This document shows, piece by piece, positions 24,095 to 35,294 of a DNA stretch of 64,000 nt; within the stretch, counting starts at the first letter, position 1, and every line of letters starts with the position of its first letter. The notes under the pieces were generated by a model, which saw only the letters and a program-made list of their open reading frames with translations, was not told the origin of the DNA and searched no databases. The position numbers and the translations under genes were made by a program. This DNA is from Rosellinia necatrix. Lineage: Eukaryota > Ascomycota > Sordariomycetes > Xylariales > Xylariaceae. The DNA lies in NCBI GenBank assembly GCA_021209875.1, contig JAGYVD010000003.1:930001-994000 (forward strand). The letters run 5' to 3'.

Positions 24095-25675
24095 ATGCCT
24101 CCCAAAACGCGAGGCCGACCCGCAGCCACCGCGGCCGCCGCGCAAGCAACACAACCCGAGTCCGAACCCGAGCTCGCTGCGTCCGATGGCAACCAGACAG
24201 ACCAGGAGCCAGATTTGGAGGCAGACCGTGGATCGAGTACGGCCTCAGAAGACCCGGAATCGCGAGGCTTCAAGTTCTTTAACACTACGTTCTCTACCTT
24301 CCGCGTCTCTCCGCTGTACATAGCCCAGAATGCCTTATCGCTAGCCGGGCTCGAGGCACTGTCCCGACGCCTCCGCGACACCCTTGTAGGCGACGTCGTA
24401 CGCGGGGTGCAGGTCGGGCTTGAGGGCGACACGGTGCTGGGCCGCCTTGGCGCGCTCGAGAGGGTAGAATGGCGCGCGTGCAGCCTGGGCGCGATCCTGC
24501 CCTCCGTCGCCCAGGGTAGCAGCGGGGGGAGGAGGAGGGAAAGACGAAAAGGTGGAGGAGGAGGACCAGCATCACCGCCACACAATCATCTCCTGTGCCT
24601 CGAGCTCGCATACGAGAACGCCTCCTTTAGCGCCCTACTACTACCATCGCTCGACGACCAGGGGGAGGGGGGAAACGCCGGACGCGACGATGGAGACAAT
24701 GGGCCCAGGTGGACATACAGAACCGCAGCCGGGGGGAAGAGTAAAAACCGGCCGGGAGATGAGGAGACGACGGACGACGACGACGCCTTCGCGCGCTTCC
24801 CGCTGCTCCTGACGCGCATGCCGGTCGCGCTGAAGGCCGTTCTCCTCGACTTCCTCGCCACCACTTTCGACTGCCGCATCAGCCCCCTGCGCCTCGGGAC
24901 GCGGACACTCGTGCGCGGCTGGGAGCGCTGGATGGAAGACAGCGGCGTAGGCACCGGCAGGGCGCTGAACAGGGACGTCGCGCTCACGCTCGGCTTCCAC
25001 CTCGAACCCCCCCAGGCCGGGAAACCGGCCGACGACGGCGGCAACGACGACGAGCGACCGCAGAACGGCCCCACGCCAGTCCCCCTCGGCCTCAAGACGA
25101 TAGACGTGATGGTCCCGGCCTCCGAGGTTCGGCGCTTCCTGCAGGTCGGGAAGAGGCGACGCGGCGGCCCCGACAACCCCCGCGACGAGAAGAGGCCCGC
25201 CGCCGCCGCCGCCGCCGCCGACGCACGGGAGGAGCGACGTCGCCGGCGCAAGCTAGGCGGCGGCCGAGACGAGGAGGGATGGGCGTGGCGCGACGAAACC
25301 CACCTTTCCGACGATGACGACGACGACGACAATAACGGAGAAGAAGAAGAAGAAGAAGGATACGCTGCGATGGAAGAGACGTTCGCACAGCCCTTCACGG
25401 ACGCCCTGGCGCGCTACCTCGCACACCACCTCGCCCTCGATGTCCTGCACCCGGGCGTGCGTGTCCAGCGCGTCGTCTGCGACGCCTTCGCCCTCTCCGA
25501 CGGCCGCGTCAAGGTCTTCTCGCCCCCGCGGAGCGACGCCGCTCCGGTCGGCTCCCATCCCCATTCCCATTCCGCCGTCGTCGAGTCGTTCGTGCGCGAC
25601 CTCGTCCGCCGCGCGCAGGGCCGCGCTTGGGGCCCCAGTGCCCTGCGGCTCGCCGCCCTTGAGGTCCTCGCCTGA
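24095..25675 (+). CDS. fta1: Kinetochore CENP-L homologue, Sim4 complex subunit Fta1
   Basis: Inner-kinetochore (CCAN/Sim4) subunit expected at centromeric chromatin, partner of CENP-N. A single exon gives 526 aa. The family start is clear at about 61-76 (FFNTTFSTFRVSPLYI), followed by a beta-rich fold (LCLELAYENASFSALLLP; FPLLLTRMPVALKAVLLDFLATTFD) and the C-terminal CENP-L strands (LALDVLHPGVRVQRVVCDAFALSDGRVKV). Three low-complexity insertions interrupt it: a Gly/Arg patch at about 147-160, a Lys/Arg/Ala patch near 355-390 and an acidic Asp/Glu run near 405-425. These are typical of GC-rich fungal genes and make the protein longer than its fission yeast counterpart. Exon start is the first ATG after an in-frame stop. 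Confidence 0.82.
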   Translation: MPPKTRGRPAATAAAAQATQPESEPELAASDGNQTDQEPDLEADRGSSTASEDPESRGFKFFNTTFSTFRVSPLYIAQNALSLAGLEALSRRLRDTLVGDVVRGVQVGLEGDTVLGRLGALERVEWRACSLGAILPSVAQGSSGGRRRERRKGGGGGPASPPHNHLLCLELAYENASFSALLLPSLDDQGEGGNAGRDDGDNGPRWTYRTAAGGKSKNRPGDEETTDDDDAFARFPLLLTRMPVALKAVLLDFLATTFDCRISPLRLGTRTLVRGWERWMEDSGVGTGRALNRDVALTLGFHLEPPQAGKPADDGGNDDERPQNGPTPVPLGLKTIDVMVPASEVRRFLQVGKRRRGGPDNPRDEKRPAAAAAAADAREERRRRRKLGGGRDEEGWAWRDETHLSDDDDDDDNNGEEEEEEGYAAMEETFAQPFTDALARYLAHHLALDVLHPGVRVQRVVCDAFALSDGRVKVFSPPRSDAAPVGSHPHSHSAVVESFVRDLVRRAQGRAWGPSALRLAALEVLA

Positions 25676-26583
25676 AAGCTCTTTCTCACTAGGAGAGAAA
25701 AGGGCGAGTTATAGATTGTGGCGTGGTGCATTACGTATAATATATACGTTTTTTTTTTTTTTTTTTTGTTTCATGCGCCAAGCTTGTATGTATATATGGT
25801 GAATGTATGTTACGTACTTGCGTTGGGTAGGGAAGGGGGTGGGCGAGGGTTGGATACTTTGAGGCGCGCGTGCTCGCTCGCTTGCTTGCCTTCACCTAGC
25901 CTGACTACTTACTTGCCTGCCTATCTATCTGTCTACTTGCCCAAGACTTAACAAAAAGAAACTCGAAGAAAAAAACTTGAAAGAAAAAAAAAAAAAACCC
26001 TGCAGATTAGTATATAAATATGTAGGTATAGAGAACCCTACGAGGTCCAGCGCAAGGAAGGGCGCAAACAGGTAATTTGTATTAAGCTAGGTTTATCACG
26101 GAATGATACCCATAATCATGATTTGATTTTTGTTTTTCTCTCCTCCAACTCTAAATTGAATCATCCGGTGGAATGTGATAAGTCTATGACATCCTGCACT
26201 TTATGAAAGTAATGACTAGCACAATAACAAGGAACAATACAGCTTTGAGCTGATGAATTAGGCCAGTATGGGGATCAGACGAAAGCTTTTAAGCCAAGTT
26301 ATCGTATTCGTTCATCCGCGATACCCGAACATCGCAAAGGAAGATATATAAGGCTCTAAACAACCGATCCGCCTGCCAAATGCAATCAACATGGTAAGAT
26401 CCTATGCTGGCTGGTCCGGTATAATGCCCGATTCCCATCAAAAAAGGCGAGCCATACCAAATCAAATAAGTATTGTCTGGGCCCGTGCCAGTGTCACCGG
26501 GTTCATGCGTCCAAACGCCGCCCAACGCCTCGTAGCCGTACCCTAATCCATCTAGCCCAGAAAAGTAAGCGCGGACGTGCCTA
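25676..26583. other. Convergent intergenic region fta1/swi6
   Basis: This region lies between two gene 3' ends. It contains T18 and A14 runs (25748-25767, 25985-25998) and TGCC/TATC-type repeats near 25880-25935. A minus-strand open frame of about 98 codons (about 26289-26582) lies just after the swi6 stop, lacks an early ATG and is not called. Confidence 0.6.
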
Positions 26584-29318
26584 CTATGCTATCGTCTCGA
26601 CACCACCAAGGAACCTCCTCACTCGGCCCACTTCGAGATCGCCCTTTTCACTCTCAACTGCTCTTACGAGGCCGTCCAGAACGGAGTCAACGTCGCCCTC
26701 TAATATTCCCGTGCACAGTGCCACCACCTTGCGGTACTTGATTTCGATGTCTTTACTACGACTTTTCAATGACGCTACGCCCGTTCTTGTGAGCTCGGTG
26801 CGATTCTTAAGCGCTTGTATCCGAGCTTGCAACACCGTGGCGCTGGGTATAGATCCGTCATCTCGTCGCTCCTCATGGCTACCAAGCTCCGGAAGGGACT
26901 GAAGCTTTGCCTCCCAGGATATGCTCGTCTCATCTAGCGGCCCTTGGGTCTGCTCGATCTTCGCGAGACGTTTCTGCTCTTCTTCGCGGCCGCGTGTTAG
27001 GTTAAAGACCTTTTGCCGCGTCAACAGTTGTGACTTAGCCGTAGATTGTAACGAATCTAGGGTCCTCCGGGCATCATTTAGTTGGACGGATGTGGATCGA
27101 AGCACGGCATGCAGCGAGTCGAGATCCGTTTGCTTCTTTTTCACTTCTGTTTGGAAACTGTTGGAAGTTTCGTTGAGAAGGTGTGTGATGGCTAGCAGAC
27201 CATTAGTATACGTCATCGTCAAGAAATAACGCCACATTAGGACTTACAAGTGACAATATCGTCGCTGCTCTCGCGACTCATGTTGCCGCTCCCGACGACC
27301 TTAGTACTACTACCATCAACCGCATCACGGTTCATGCCATCCTCGACATCTTCACCCACCCCAAAGTCGGATGGCCGTAACCCGGCAGCATTAGCGATTT
27401 TCGGATCCGCCCCCACCTCGAGCAATTGTGATATAATGCTCCTATTACCCACACGCGACGCGATACCCAGGGCCGTGTCGCCCGATTTATCTTGTGCATT
27501 GACGATCTCGCTCATAAATCGCCCGATACCCATGTTTGGCGCACCCGCAGCACCACCGTTTATGACTGTCGTCTGGCTGCTAGGGGCACTCCCGTGTCTC
27601 ACTACCCATTCAAGAAGACTCTCCAAGTAATATCGACTGGAGTGACTTCGACCCTTGACAGCACTTGACAAGGCGATGTGGTGTAAAACGGTGCGTCCTC
27701 GTTTATCTCGAATATCTATGGTGTTGCCTAAGGCGTCAAGCAGTTCCGGGAACGAGACCTGCTCCGAGTTGTTGGTGACTGCCGAGGCTCGCATTAAGGC
27801 AGTTTCGCCGGAGGCATTCACCCTGCAGGGGTTCGCACCCGCTGCGATTAATGTGCGTAATAGAGACGTGCGGGCTAATGTGGCAGCCCAATGCAAGGCA
27901 GTGTTGCTTGAGGCGTCAATGGGCGCATCGAGATCTACAGGGCTCAAGGATTGTAGAGTCTCGACTGGCACGTGATCCGTCTCGTTTGTCCCCTTGTCCA
28001 TGAACAAGCTCATGAGGAGGCTTCGTTTGCGCTCGGCTTCCGGGGAAGCCTCGAACGGCAGGGGTGGGAGAAAGTTGGCATCAGGATCCTGTACGTGCGC
28101 CTCAGCTGTATATACAAAAGACTCATTGGGTTCCGTGGGCGACCCTGGGTAGTTGTTGGCGTATATTTCCATCGATTGGGAGGGATACCCGAAGCTCTCG
28201 GCCGGCGTAACGATGCGTTGGCGTTTACGCGGTGGCTCATCACTGGTCGACAGCTGCGTATTTTGTGTGGAATAGGCCATGTCCATATTCTGGCCATAAT
28301 CGGAAGTGAAGCTCTGCTGTGAGTTGCCCGGAAAGTCATCCATATTCTGTATCGAGGGTTGACGACTAAAGCTTGGCGGTCTTGTCGGTCCATTGCGGCC
28401 CCTCGGGCCTGGCGAATCGAAACGGGCCTTGTTGATAGCGGCGACCGCGTTGGATGCCGTGCTTGAGATATTTTTGAAAAACGTCCCGCTTAATCCCGAG
28501 TTCGGACGGTCGATACCTGCACTATACATTCGTTTTCTATGAAGAGCCATGGCCTGCTCTTTCGTGGGTGTGTTTAGCCCACCTTCCTGACTCATGTCGT
28601 AAGTCAGAAGCGGGCGTAACAGCTCTTCGACGTGGTATTGCTTGCACACCTCGACCCCTCGCTCAAAACAAATCCACGTGCCCTGGTATTTCCCGTAACC
28701 GCCCTGGACCTTTTCATGCTCGCCCGTCTGGATCTCCTTTTCCAGGATCTTGGTGCGTTTCCCCTTGTCGATCCGGGCAACCTTTAATATCTGCGTCGCA
28801 TTGAGCCAGCCGTCATGGCGGCGCCGCATCACAATCACATCATTGACCTCCATCTCGTATACGTTGACGCCGGAATAAACAGCCTAGAAATCGTCAGTTA
28901 ATGCGCCGAGGTGGAGCAGCCGGATAGCTATAAGGGGGGCGTGACTAACTGAGTAGATGCCTGCAGTTGCCTGACCATTCCTCCTAGGATGATCAGGCAA
29001 TTGGTGCCGCGAAAATTGGGATTGTGAGGGAGGTTGGCTCATGGCGAAGGACTGCTGAGAGGATGGTTGTGATTGCGGTTGGGAGAGCGGTTGGACTGAT
29101 GATTGAGACATGGTAAGATCCCTGCCGGAAGCATCAAAGCTATTACTCCGGCCAGCTGTGACAGGGTTCGGCGGAGGTACGGAGGGAAAGGATCTCTGGT
29201 GGGTACTGGAGGAAAGTGGGCGGGACGAGGACGAAGGCGCAATAGCGGCACTAGAAATAGCTATAGGTTCGGGATCGGCCGGCTGGTGCTGGCGAGCTGT
29301 GACGACGGTCGAGGCCAT
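26584..29318 (-). CDS. swi6: APSES/ankyrin cell-cycle transcription factor, Swi6/Res type
   Basis: Sequence-specific regulator of G1/S genes (MBF/SBF class), also linked in filamentous fungi to cell-wall integrity signalling. Exons 29318-28950, 28883-27248 and 27191-26584 give 870 aa. Introns are 66 and 56 bp, the second with a perfect TACTAAT branch site. A Gln/Ser/Pro-rich N-terminus precedes a KilA-N/APSES DNA-binding domain at about 129-220 (RRRHDGWLNATQILKVA...GYGKYQGTWICFERG). A PPRKRQR stretch near 340 may be a nuclear localisation signal. Ankyrin repeats span about 440-640 (SSNTALHWAA, GADPKIANAAGL). The C-terminal exon is a coiled coil, as expected for heterodimer formation with Mbp1. 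The APSES sequence (MEVNDVIVMRRRHDGW) is the Swi6-type paralogue of filamentous fungi rather than Mbp1; that assignment is from memory. The symbol is therefore provisional. Confidence 0.9.
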
Positions 29319-31738
29319 GAAGGGGAGTAGCGTCGGTCAGGAGGTGAGGCCGATGATAGTATAGACACCAAGGTTGTAGATTAAGGTTGAGTACAGATGG
29401 GATTGCGATCGAGGTCGGGAGTCGCATCCGCGCAAGGTATGGATAGTATGTTGTGTTATATGCATGCAGCAGCAATAGTACTGGTGGGATCTAAGAGGCA
29501 GACGGCCTATGGGATCAGCATCAGCGCTAGGGGTCACCAAATAGACAGATGTGAGGTGGGCAAGGGAGGAGCGCATGAGACGATAGGACGGAAGTCGGAC
29601 TTGAAAACAAAATAAATCGCAATGAATAGGTAGCCAGACGGAGCAATGCAGGGGCACAGGCGCATACATCAGGTACACAGAGCCAAGATCATGGGTGACT
29701 ATTGGCCATAATTGATCAAACCAGGGAGACAATGAGACAATGGGATCGTATGAAGCAAAAAGGTATACTAATACCCAGGGCGGTAGGTAGTGTACGTAGG
29801 ATAATGTAACCCAGGTATGTATGTAAGGTCGGAGGTATGTAGGCAGAGAGATGTAAGGATGGGTGTAGATTGGCGGAGTGGTACCAAATTGGGCGCGCGG
29901 ACAAGATAATTTTGTCGCAAGGTGAAGAGGGACAGGGTTTTGAGGTACTTGCATTGGCTGCCAGTGTGTAAATAACAGCCAATGCCGGTGATGGACCGCC
30001 TTACCCTAGGTGGCTAGAGAGTAGGTAGGTAGGCATGTAGGTAGGTCGTAGGTAGCAGGTAAGTACAGTACATGGATCACAGATGGATGGATATGTGGTA
30101 TGTAGGTATGGATGGGGCGATGCGACAACGAAACAAGTACACCACCTGGGCCAAAAATGGTAAATAGGGCAGGTTACCTAGGTAGACATGGAGGCCATGG
30201 CGAGGGTGAGTCGAGATAGAAATAGAAAGGAATAGTTACATGAAAATGGAGATGGCCGCAGGTATGTTGAGGGTAAGGTAAGAAGGAGGCAAATGAGCCA
30301 ATATTGGAGAAATATGGACTGGGTTTATGGACTGGGTTATGGACTGGGTTAGGGAGTCGGTTCGGATGAAAGACAAGACAAGACAAGTACCAAAGACCAC
30401 CTCACAGAGAGAGCAATTCAACTTGCGTGCATCGCAAAGTGAGGGCGAGGCAGGAGAGTGCAAGTGAGACTGAGATGGAGGAGGGCGTGCAGTGGCTGCA
30501 ACCACCTAGGTAGATAGAGGAAGACGGGACTGCAACTCACAGAATAGAATAGCTTGGATATTCCAGGGTAGGTCGGCGATAGGTGAGCAAAGTTGGCATG
30601 CCACAGCGCTTTTCTTCTTCTCTTCTTTTCTCGGCTCCTGGACTGGGTGGGAAGCAGAAGGCCGTTTTTGATCTTGGCATGAAGAATTCAATTAAAGAAT
30701 GGGATTGGGAATAGTGCAGATCGGGGCCCTGGTCTGGGGAGGTCAGAACTTGGACGTGTCAATTTCGTGTGTGTGCGCGTAGGAAAGACGCGTCCAGCTT
30801 CACGGTCCAAGGTCTCGGTTTTGTATCGGGCATGCGGCGCAGGCAGGCAGGTGCACGGCAGGGAAGGCGACGACGACGAGGAGCACAGTGTCTTTTTGCT
30901 TTTCTACTCTGCCTCCTCCGCTCGGTAATAGGTATCCCGCACCTCTCTTCGGGCCCTGCCACGGCCATGGCTTAGCCAATTGCCGATCCGATAAAAGATT
31001 GTCGAGACAAAAAGACGCGGTAACCCAAATGAGAAGAACCAGCAGATGCGTCCTGCAAGCGAGAATCGGCGCGTCGGCTCCACACGCTAATTGGTTCCTC
31101 CTGCCCCAACTAAGGAAAGTATACTCTACATACGGTAAGGCGCTGAAGTACCTAAGGTGTCCAAGTGGGCGCGTCGAGGACTGCAACATGTACAGGAAGT
31201 CACACGCACATGGCCACACACACAGCACCATCCTAGGATCTTGGGATTTGCCGCACCGAGATCTAACGCCCACGATGATATCTACATGGATACGTGACAT
31301 GCGTATTTAGCTATGCATAACTGCCAAATTGTGCGGAGGGGGAAAGTCTTGAATACCTACCAGGTACCTAAGTTATATCTGTTGCTCCTAGACCGTGTAG
31401 ATAGATTGTCCAATACACCCAGCTAATAATGATGTATTTACTCAAGTGCCATACCTACCTACCTGGGTACCTAAGGTATATGTACTTCGCAGTTATGTAC
31501 AAAGGTACCTACCTAGGTAGATAGTGTTAGGTAGTGCAGTCTGCATGTAACTCCGTACTTGAGATGGCCAACCCGGGTTAGCCAGCACTATCCACTTCCT
31601 ATTAATGGGCCAATGGATAAACACGTTGATAAGTGACACGATAAGAGAGATATGGAATTGAGTAACCTGTGTAATAGAGGTCCTCATGTAACAGCCTCTC
31701 CGTCTGTCTTCCATTATATCTGTCGAGGATGAATCATA
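29319..31738. other. 2.4-kb divergent promoter region between swi6 and the LYR gene
   Basis: Upstream of both swi6 (minus) and the LYR-motif gene (plus). It is rich in TAGG/TACC repeats (around 29760-30110, 31340-31530) and has three copies of a GGACTGGGTT(A/TA)T unit at about 30318-30352. A 205-codon minus frame at 29337-29954 is repeat-driven and not called. The large size suggests long 5' leaders, possibly with introns. Confidence 0.55.
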
Positions 31739-32881
31739 ATGCCTCTTCAGATTGCTCATCCCGACACCGCCCTACATCTATACCGACATCTCCTTCGGGA
31801 AGCCACCTACCTCCCGCTTCTCTGCCGGCCATGGATCACCTCTCGTATCCAACAACGTTTCCGCGATTGTCGGTATAAGAAACCGCCAAACCCCCATATC
31901 AAACAGGCACACTCTTCGCTTCGGTATCTGCGCTCTGCCAATGACGGTCATGTCAAGCGTCTGGAGCGTCTCTGCTTCATGGCCACTGGCCGCATCGGCA
32001 AGCGAAGGCGCATTCTAGCCACCTCGCAGCTCGGCAGCCGTCCCTCTGCAGACACCGCCGAATTGGAGGCATCTGTCCCCGGTGCTGGCGCTGTCGTCGA
32101 GGCGCCCCCCTCTAGCGTTGCTCCCAATACCGCCACCGATACCGCCATCAATGCCGCCCCCGTTCCGTCGTCTACTACTCACTCTTGGCTCGAAAACTGG
32201 TCTCTCGACATGGTCACCGCCATCGCCCAGTCCCAAGTCGAGCAACAAGCCGGAGATTGGCCTCACTCCATGCGCCGTGGGCTAGACACCAAAAAGATCG
32301 TCAATGGTACGAACTGCTTTGGCCGACCCTATACCCCCAAATTGGTTCGGAACAAGCTCAAAAAACATTGGGCCGGCGTGTTTAAGCAACTCCAACCTCC
32401 ATTGCCCCAGGGAGAATGGGATCATCTGGCAGCATTAGTGCAGGGCGAAGCAAACGTCGAAGAATTGAAGATCCCCCGGCGAAGGCCCGTCGCCCAGTCC
32501 GCTGAGGGCGCAAGCGTCGATTCGGTGGCTAAGCCGTGGGATTGGGCGCCGCATGTGTTGAAGCCCGCACGTGTCATCGAGAGGGGAGCCAGCCGCAAAC
32601 TAAAGAGTCTTACTGGGAAGGAAGACCAGGACCCGCGAGGCCACGGTCGACCTATTGGCACAAGAGTCATCGGCCCACGAAGGCTCCAACGCATTTACGG
32701 CCGCATCTGGACCATGTCGCCCAGAATTAAAGCAAGCCCAAAAACGCAGAAGTGGTCTGTGACTTGGGGAAAGAACGAGGAGAAGATTTCGGTACCCTCC
32801 GCACGTGACCTTTTGTTCTTCCAAGGGGTAGCCAACGACGGAAGTGTGTTGCCAAAGGCACGGACAGCATCCAAGGCATGA
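31739..32881 (+). CDS. LYR-motif (Cup1-like) protein, probably mitochondrial
   Basis: Single exon, 380 aa. The N-terminus carries an LYR motif at residues 14-16 within LHLYRHLLREATYLP, then CRPWITSRIQQRFRDCR, matching the fungal LYR/Cup1-like N-terminal domain. LYR proteins act in mitochondria in Fe-S cluster delivery and respiratory complex assembly through the acyl carrier protein. The rest is basic: Ala/Pro linker at about 110-145, a conserved central part (WPHSMRRGLDTKKIVNGTNCFGRP), and a C-terminal part with GHGRPIGTRVIGPRRLQRIY and WSVTWG. The precise client is unknown. The gene is divergent from swi6 and convergent with the GNAT gene, whose stop lies 133 bp downstream. Confidence 0.75.
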   Translation: MPLQIAHPDTALHLYRHLLREATYLPLLCRPWITSRIQQRFRDCRYKKPPNPHIKQAHSSLRYLRSANDGHVKRLERLCFMATGRIGKRRRILATSQLGSRPSADTAELEASVPGAGAVVEAPPSSVAPNTATDTAINAAPVPSSTTHSWLENWSLDMVTAIAQSQVEQQAGDWPHSMRRGLDTKKIVNGTNCFGRPYTPKLVRNKLKKHWAGVFKQLQPPLPQGEWDHLAALVQGEANVEELKIPRRRPVAQSAEGASVDSVAKPWDWAPHVLKPARVIERGASRKLKSLTGKEDQDPRGHGRPIGTRVIGPRRLQRIYGRIWTMSPRIKASPKTQKWSVTWGKNEEKISVPSARDLLFFQGVANDGSVLPKARTASKA

Positions 32882-33014
32882 AGGTGCCCGACATGGGATC
32901 CAGTCTATTCTCGCACATATACGCATATTTTAAACGCCCGTCTTCCGGTCAGTGGCGTCCCGCCATCCCACATTTCTATGGAACCCCCGGTGCTCGCTTT
33001 GGTTTCCCACCCTC

Positions 33015-33718
33015 TCAGTCTAACAAGGTAGCCAGCTTCGTCAACCCCTCACGATCGACGCGCATGCCGACCCATTCATTCATAGGCTTGGCGCCGATGG
33101 ATTCGTAGAACTTGATGCTTGGCTCGTTCCATTTCAAGACGCTCCAGTCGAGTCGTCCCCCATCCATGGCGACAACCTCCTTCGCAAGCTCAACAAGAAG
33201 TCTCTTGCCGTAACCCTTCTTCCTCTCACTCGGGCGCACGAACAGGTCCTCAACTGGACGATACCTATCAGCCACATGATTCCCGTAAGGGGAGAGTCCA
33301 ATGAACCTACGGTAAATACCAGCCTTGGCGCGCCAGGTGCTGTAGTTGTAGAAGTATAGAGCGATCCCCGCCGGTTCGTCCTTATCGTTGAAAAGTATAA
33401 GGCAGCGTGAGGGGCGAGCCGGGGCTATGGGCTCTGTATGGGGAGCGGCTGACGTGGACTCAACATTGTCGGGCGCGAAAGCTATAGTAGCATCAAGCGA
33501 TGCCTCGGTAGCCTCGACAGCATCCAATTCATGCTCGTAGTCGGCCAGCTCGCGAATCATAAGTAAAATAGATGGTATATCTGAACCGACGCAGCGAGAT
33601 CAGCAGCCATCCCATCCGCAATTATAGGTGTTGCAATGTCCCTGATCCCACGGACGAGGAAAGGTGTGTACACACCTTCGCGGCGGGCATGCCTCACTCT
33701 ACAGGGGATGGGTGCCAT
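33015..33718 (-). CDS. GNAT-family N-acetyltransferase, SSAT/thialysine type
   Basis: Acetyl-CoA-dependent N-acetyltransferase similar to diamine/thialysine acetyltransferases (SAT1/SAT2 class). Exons 33718-33676, 33580-33311 and 33253-33015 give 183 aa. Junctions are phase 1 with good ends, and the first creates VRHARREDIPSILLMIRELADYEHE, the typical family start. The second removes a 57-bp intron and joins GIY to LEDLFVRP, again a family match. The acetyl-CoA loop is RKKGYGKRLL (R-x-x-G-x-G) at about 120, followed by WNEPSIKFYESIGA. The 57-bp intron has no stop and keeps frame, so retention would yield a 202-aa protein with 19 extra residues before the first core strand motif. The natural substrate is not evident. 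Confidence 0.88.
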
Positions 33719-34563
33719 GATGTAACGTTGTTTGTTCTAGGTAAATTGGTACCCGTGATAGAATGAGAGCAAGCTAACAGGGGAAGGCAAAGCCAAGTTG
33801 AGAGACGGTCGTTTAAGTACCGGGGGGATGTGTCAATTCGCAATGATCCCATAGGCCGATTCGAGCTCAACAAATTCATGAAATAGACAACCTGGTGTAA
33901 CAATTACTCCCGCTCTCTATGGATTCCTTGATTTCTTTGCTGCATGCGCGCGCCCTTCGTTCTACTTGCGGGCCGGGGGGGAGTGGATTTTCTCGGAAAC
34001 AGTGCCGACTACCGCCGCAACCGTCGTGACATGACCCCTCCCGAGCGGGGTCTCTCTTTGTTCAAATTGCCTGAGGTAAGTAATACATGTGTAGTTACGA
34101 ATCCACTTATTCTAGTCAGATCCAAAATACCTAACCTACCTGGGGTATAGTATTTAGGGGTCTCGAGTTGAGCTAAATCACCCACGTTTACTATCCTCAA
34201 AGCAGGCAGGAGATCGTACAACAATAAAGAAAAGAGAGCTGACTATTTCCTACTATAAGGAGCCCTGTTGAACTCAGAGTCAGACCTACATTAGATGCAA
34301 AGGTAACATTGATTGGATGATAAACCCTAATCCCAATTTGCCATGGCCCCGGCCGTCTGCCTCATAAAACAGAATATTCCTCTGGTAAGACGTGGATAGA
34401 ATCCCGGCAACTAGCCAGCTACTCGAAAACATCCGGGGAAAGATTGAGTGACCCGCCCGACAATAAGCATTCTGCCCACTACAGATATGTTGAGGGGCAT
34501 GTCTATGCCGCCTTCATCGCCATCACGCCCCCAGAGAGTGTAATAAAGAAGGTGAACGGACCC
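33719..34563. other. Intergenic, nothing recognised
   Basis: No gene, RNA or repeat that I can support between the GNAT start and the stop of the secreted-protein gene. Confidence 0.6.
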
Positions 34564-35294
34564 CTAGAGCGCCGTGTCGAATGGCATAGCAGGCGGCGTG
34601 TTTCGCAACGTGACCGACACTCTGTCGTCGGCGCTCGTGTCACCCGTGGCGTTCCACCGCAGCGCCCATATCTTCGAGGAGAACGTCGGGACGGCGTACC
34701 ACAGGCCGTGGAGCGTGTTGTCGGCGCTCAGGTGCAGCGCCGTGGCGCCGTAGAAGACGAACCCAGACGTGTCTGTGTCCGTGTCCGGCTCTGACTCCCT
34801 GCTCCTGAAGCCGACGCGGTGCGACGGCGACGTCGAGGCCGGCACGAAGAACGCCTTGTCCGACCACGACGGAAACGCGCGGCTTGACGACGTGTCGGGG
34901 TTCCCGACGAGGGCGTTGTTTGGGCCTGTGGTGACTGTATGATTTATGCATGCGTAAGTAGGGACTCAGATCCAAGTACGCGGGAGGTTAAACATGACGC
35001 AATGTTGGTCCATCTTACACAAGACAAGAGCTGCTTCCTCATCATCCATCTGCGTCTGGTCGCCGACGAAGGCACCCTCTTCATACATCCGTGGTCAGTA
35101 AATAATTCACTAACACCAGTGGTTTGCAACGCTTGCGACTTACCGTTAGAGTAGAAGATCTGAGCACCGCCGATGTTGCTTCCGTATGCGTAGAGGCCAA
35201 ACTGGCCCGTAGGAGCAACCTCCCTCGTCCCCAGCACGCTGCCGAGGACGACGCGCGACCCGAGGGCTACGAGGAAAGCGTAGTGGCCCAACAT
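34564..35294 (-). CDS. Small secreted protein of unknown function
   Basis: Exons 35294-35144, 35078-35019 and 34934-34564 (introns 65 and 84 bp, both phase 1) give 193 aa. The N-terminus MLGHYAFLVALGSRVVLGS reads as a signal peptide of moderate hydrophobicity. The mature part begins with FGLYAYGSNIGGAQIFYSN, a pattern I associate with Sordariomycete extracellular proteins of unknown function, and continues through TTGPNNALVGNP, GFVFYG, LWYAVP and WALRWNATGD. It contains one NxT glycosylation site and almost no cysteine, unlike disulfide-rich effectors. The acceptor of exon 2 (ATGAAG) was chosen because it alone keeps the frame open. It has no transmembrane segment beyond the signal. It could be a cell-surface or apoplastic protein. 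Confidence 0.68.

Noticed and set aside
26289..26582. Open minus frame just after the swi6 stop
   Set aside because: No ATG near its start and no acceptor joining it to a coding exon; probably 3' untranslated sequence.
29337..29954. 205-codon minus-strand frame rich in Tyr, Leu and His
   Set aside because: Lies in the swi6 upstream region and is driven by TAGG/TACC repeats; no family features.
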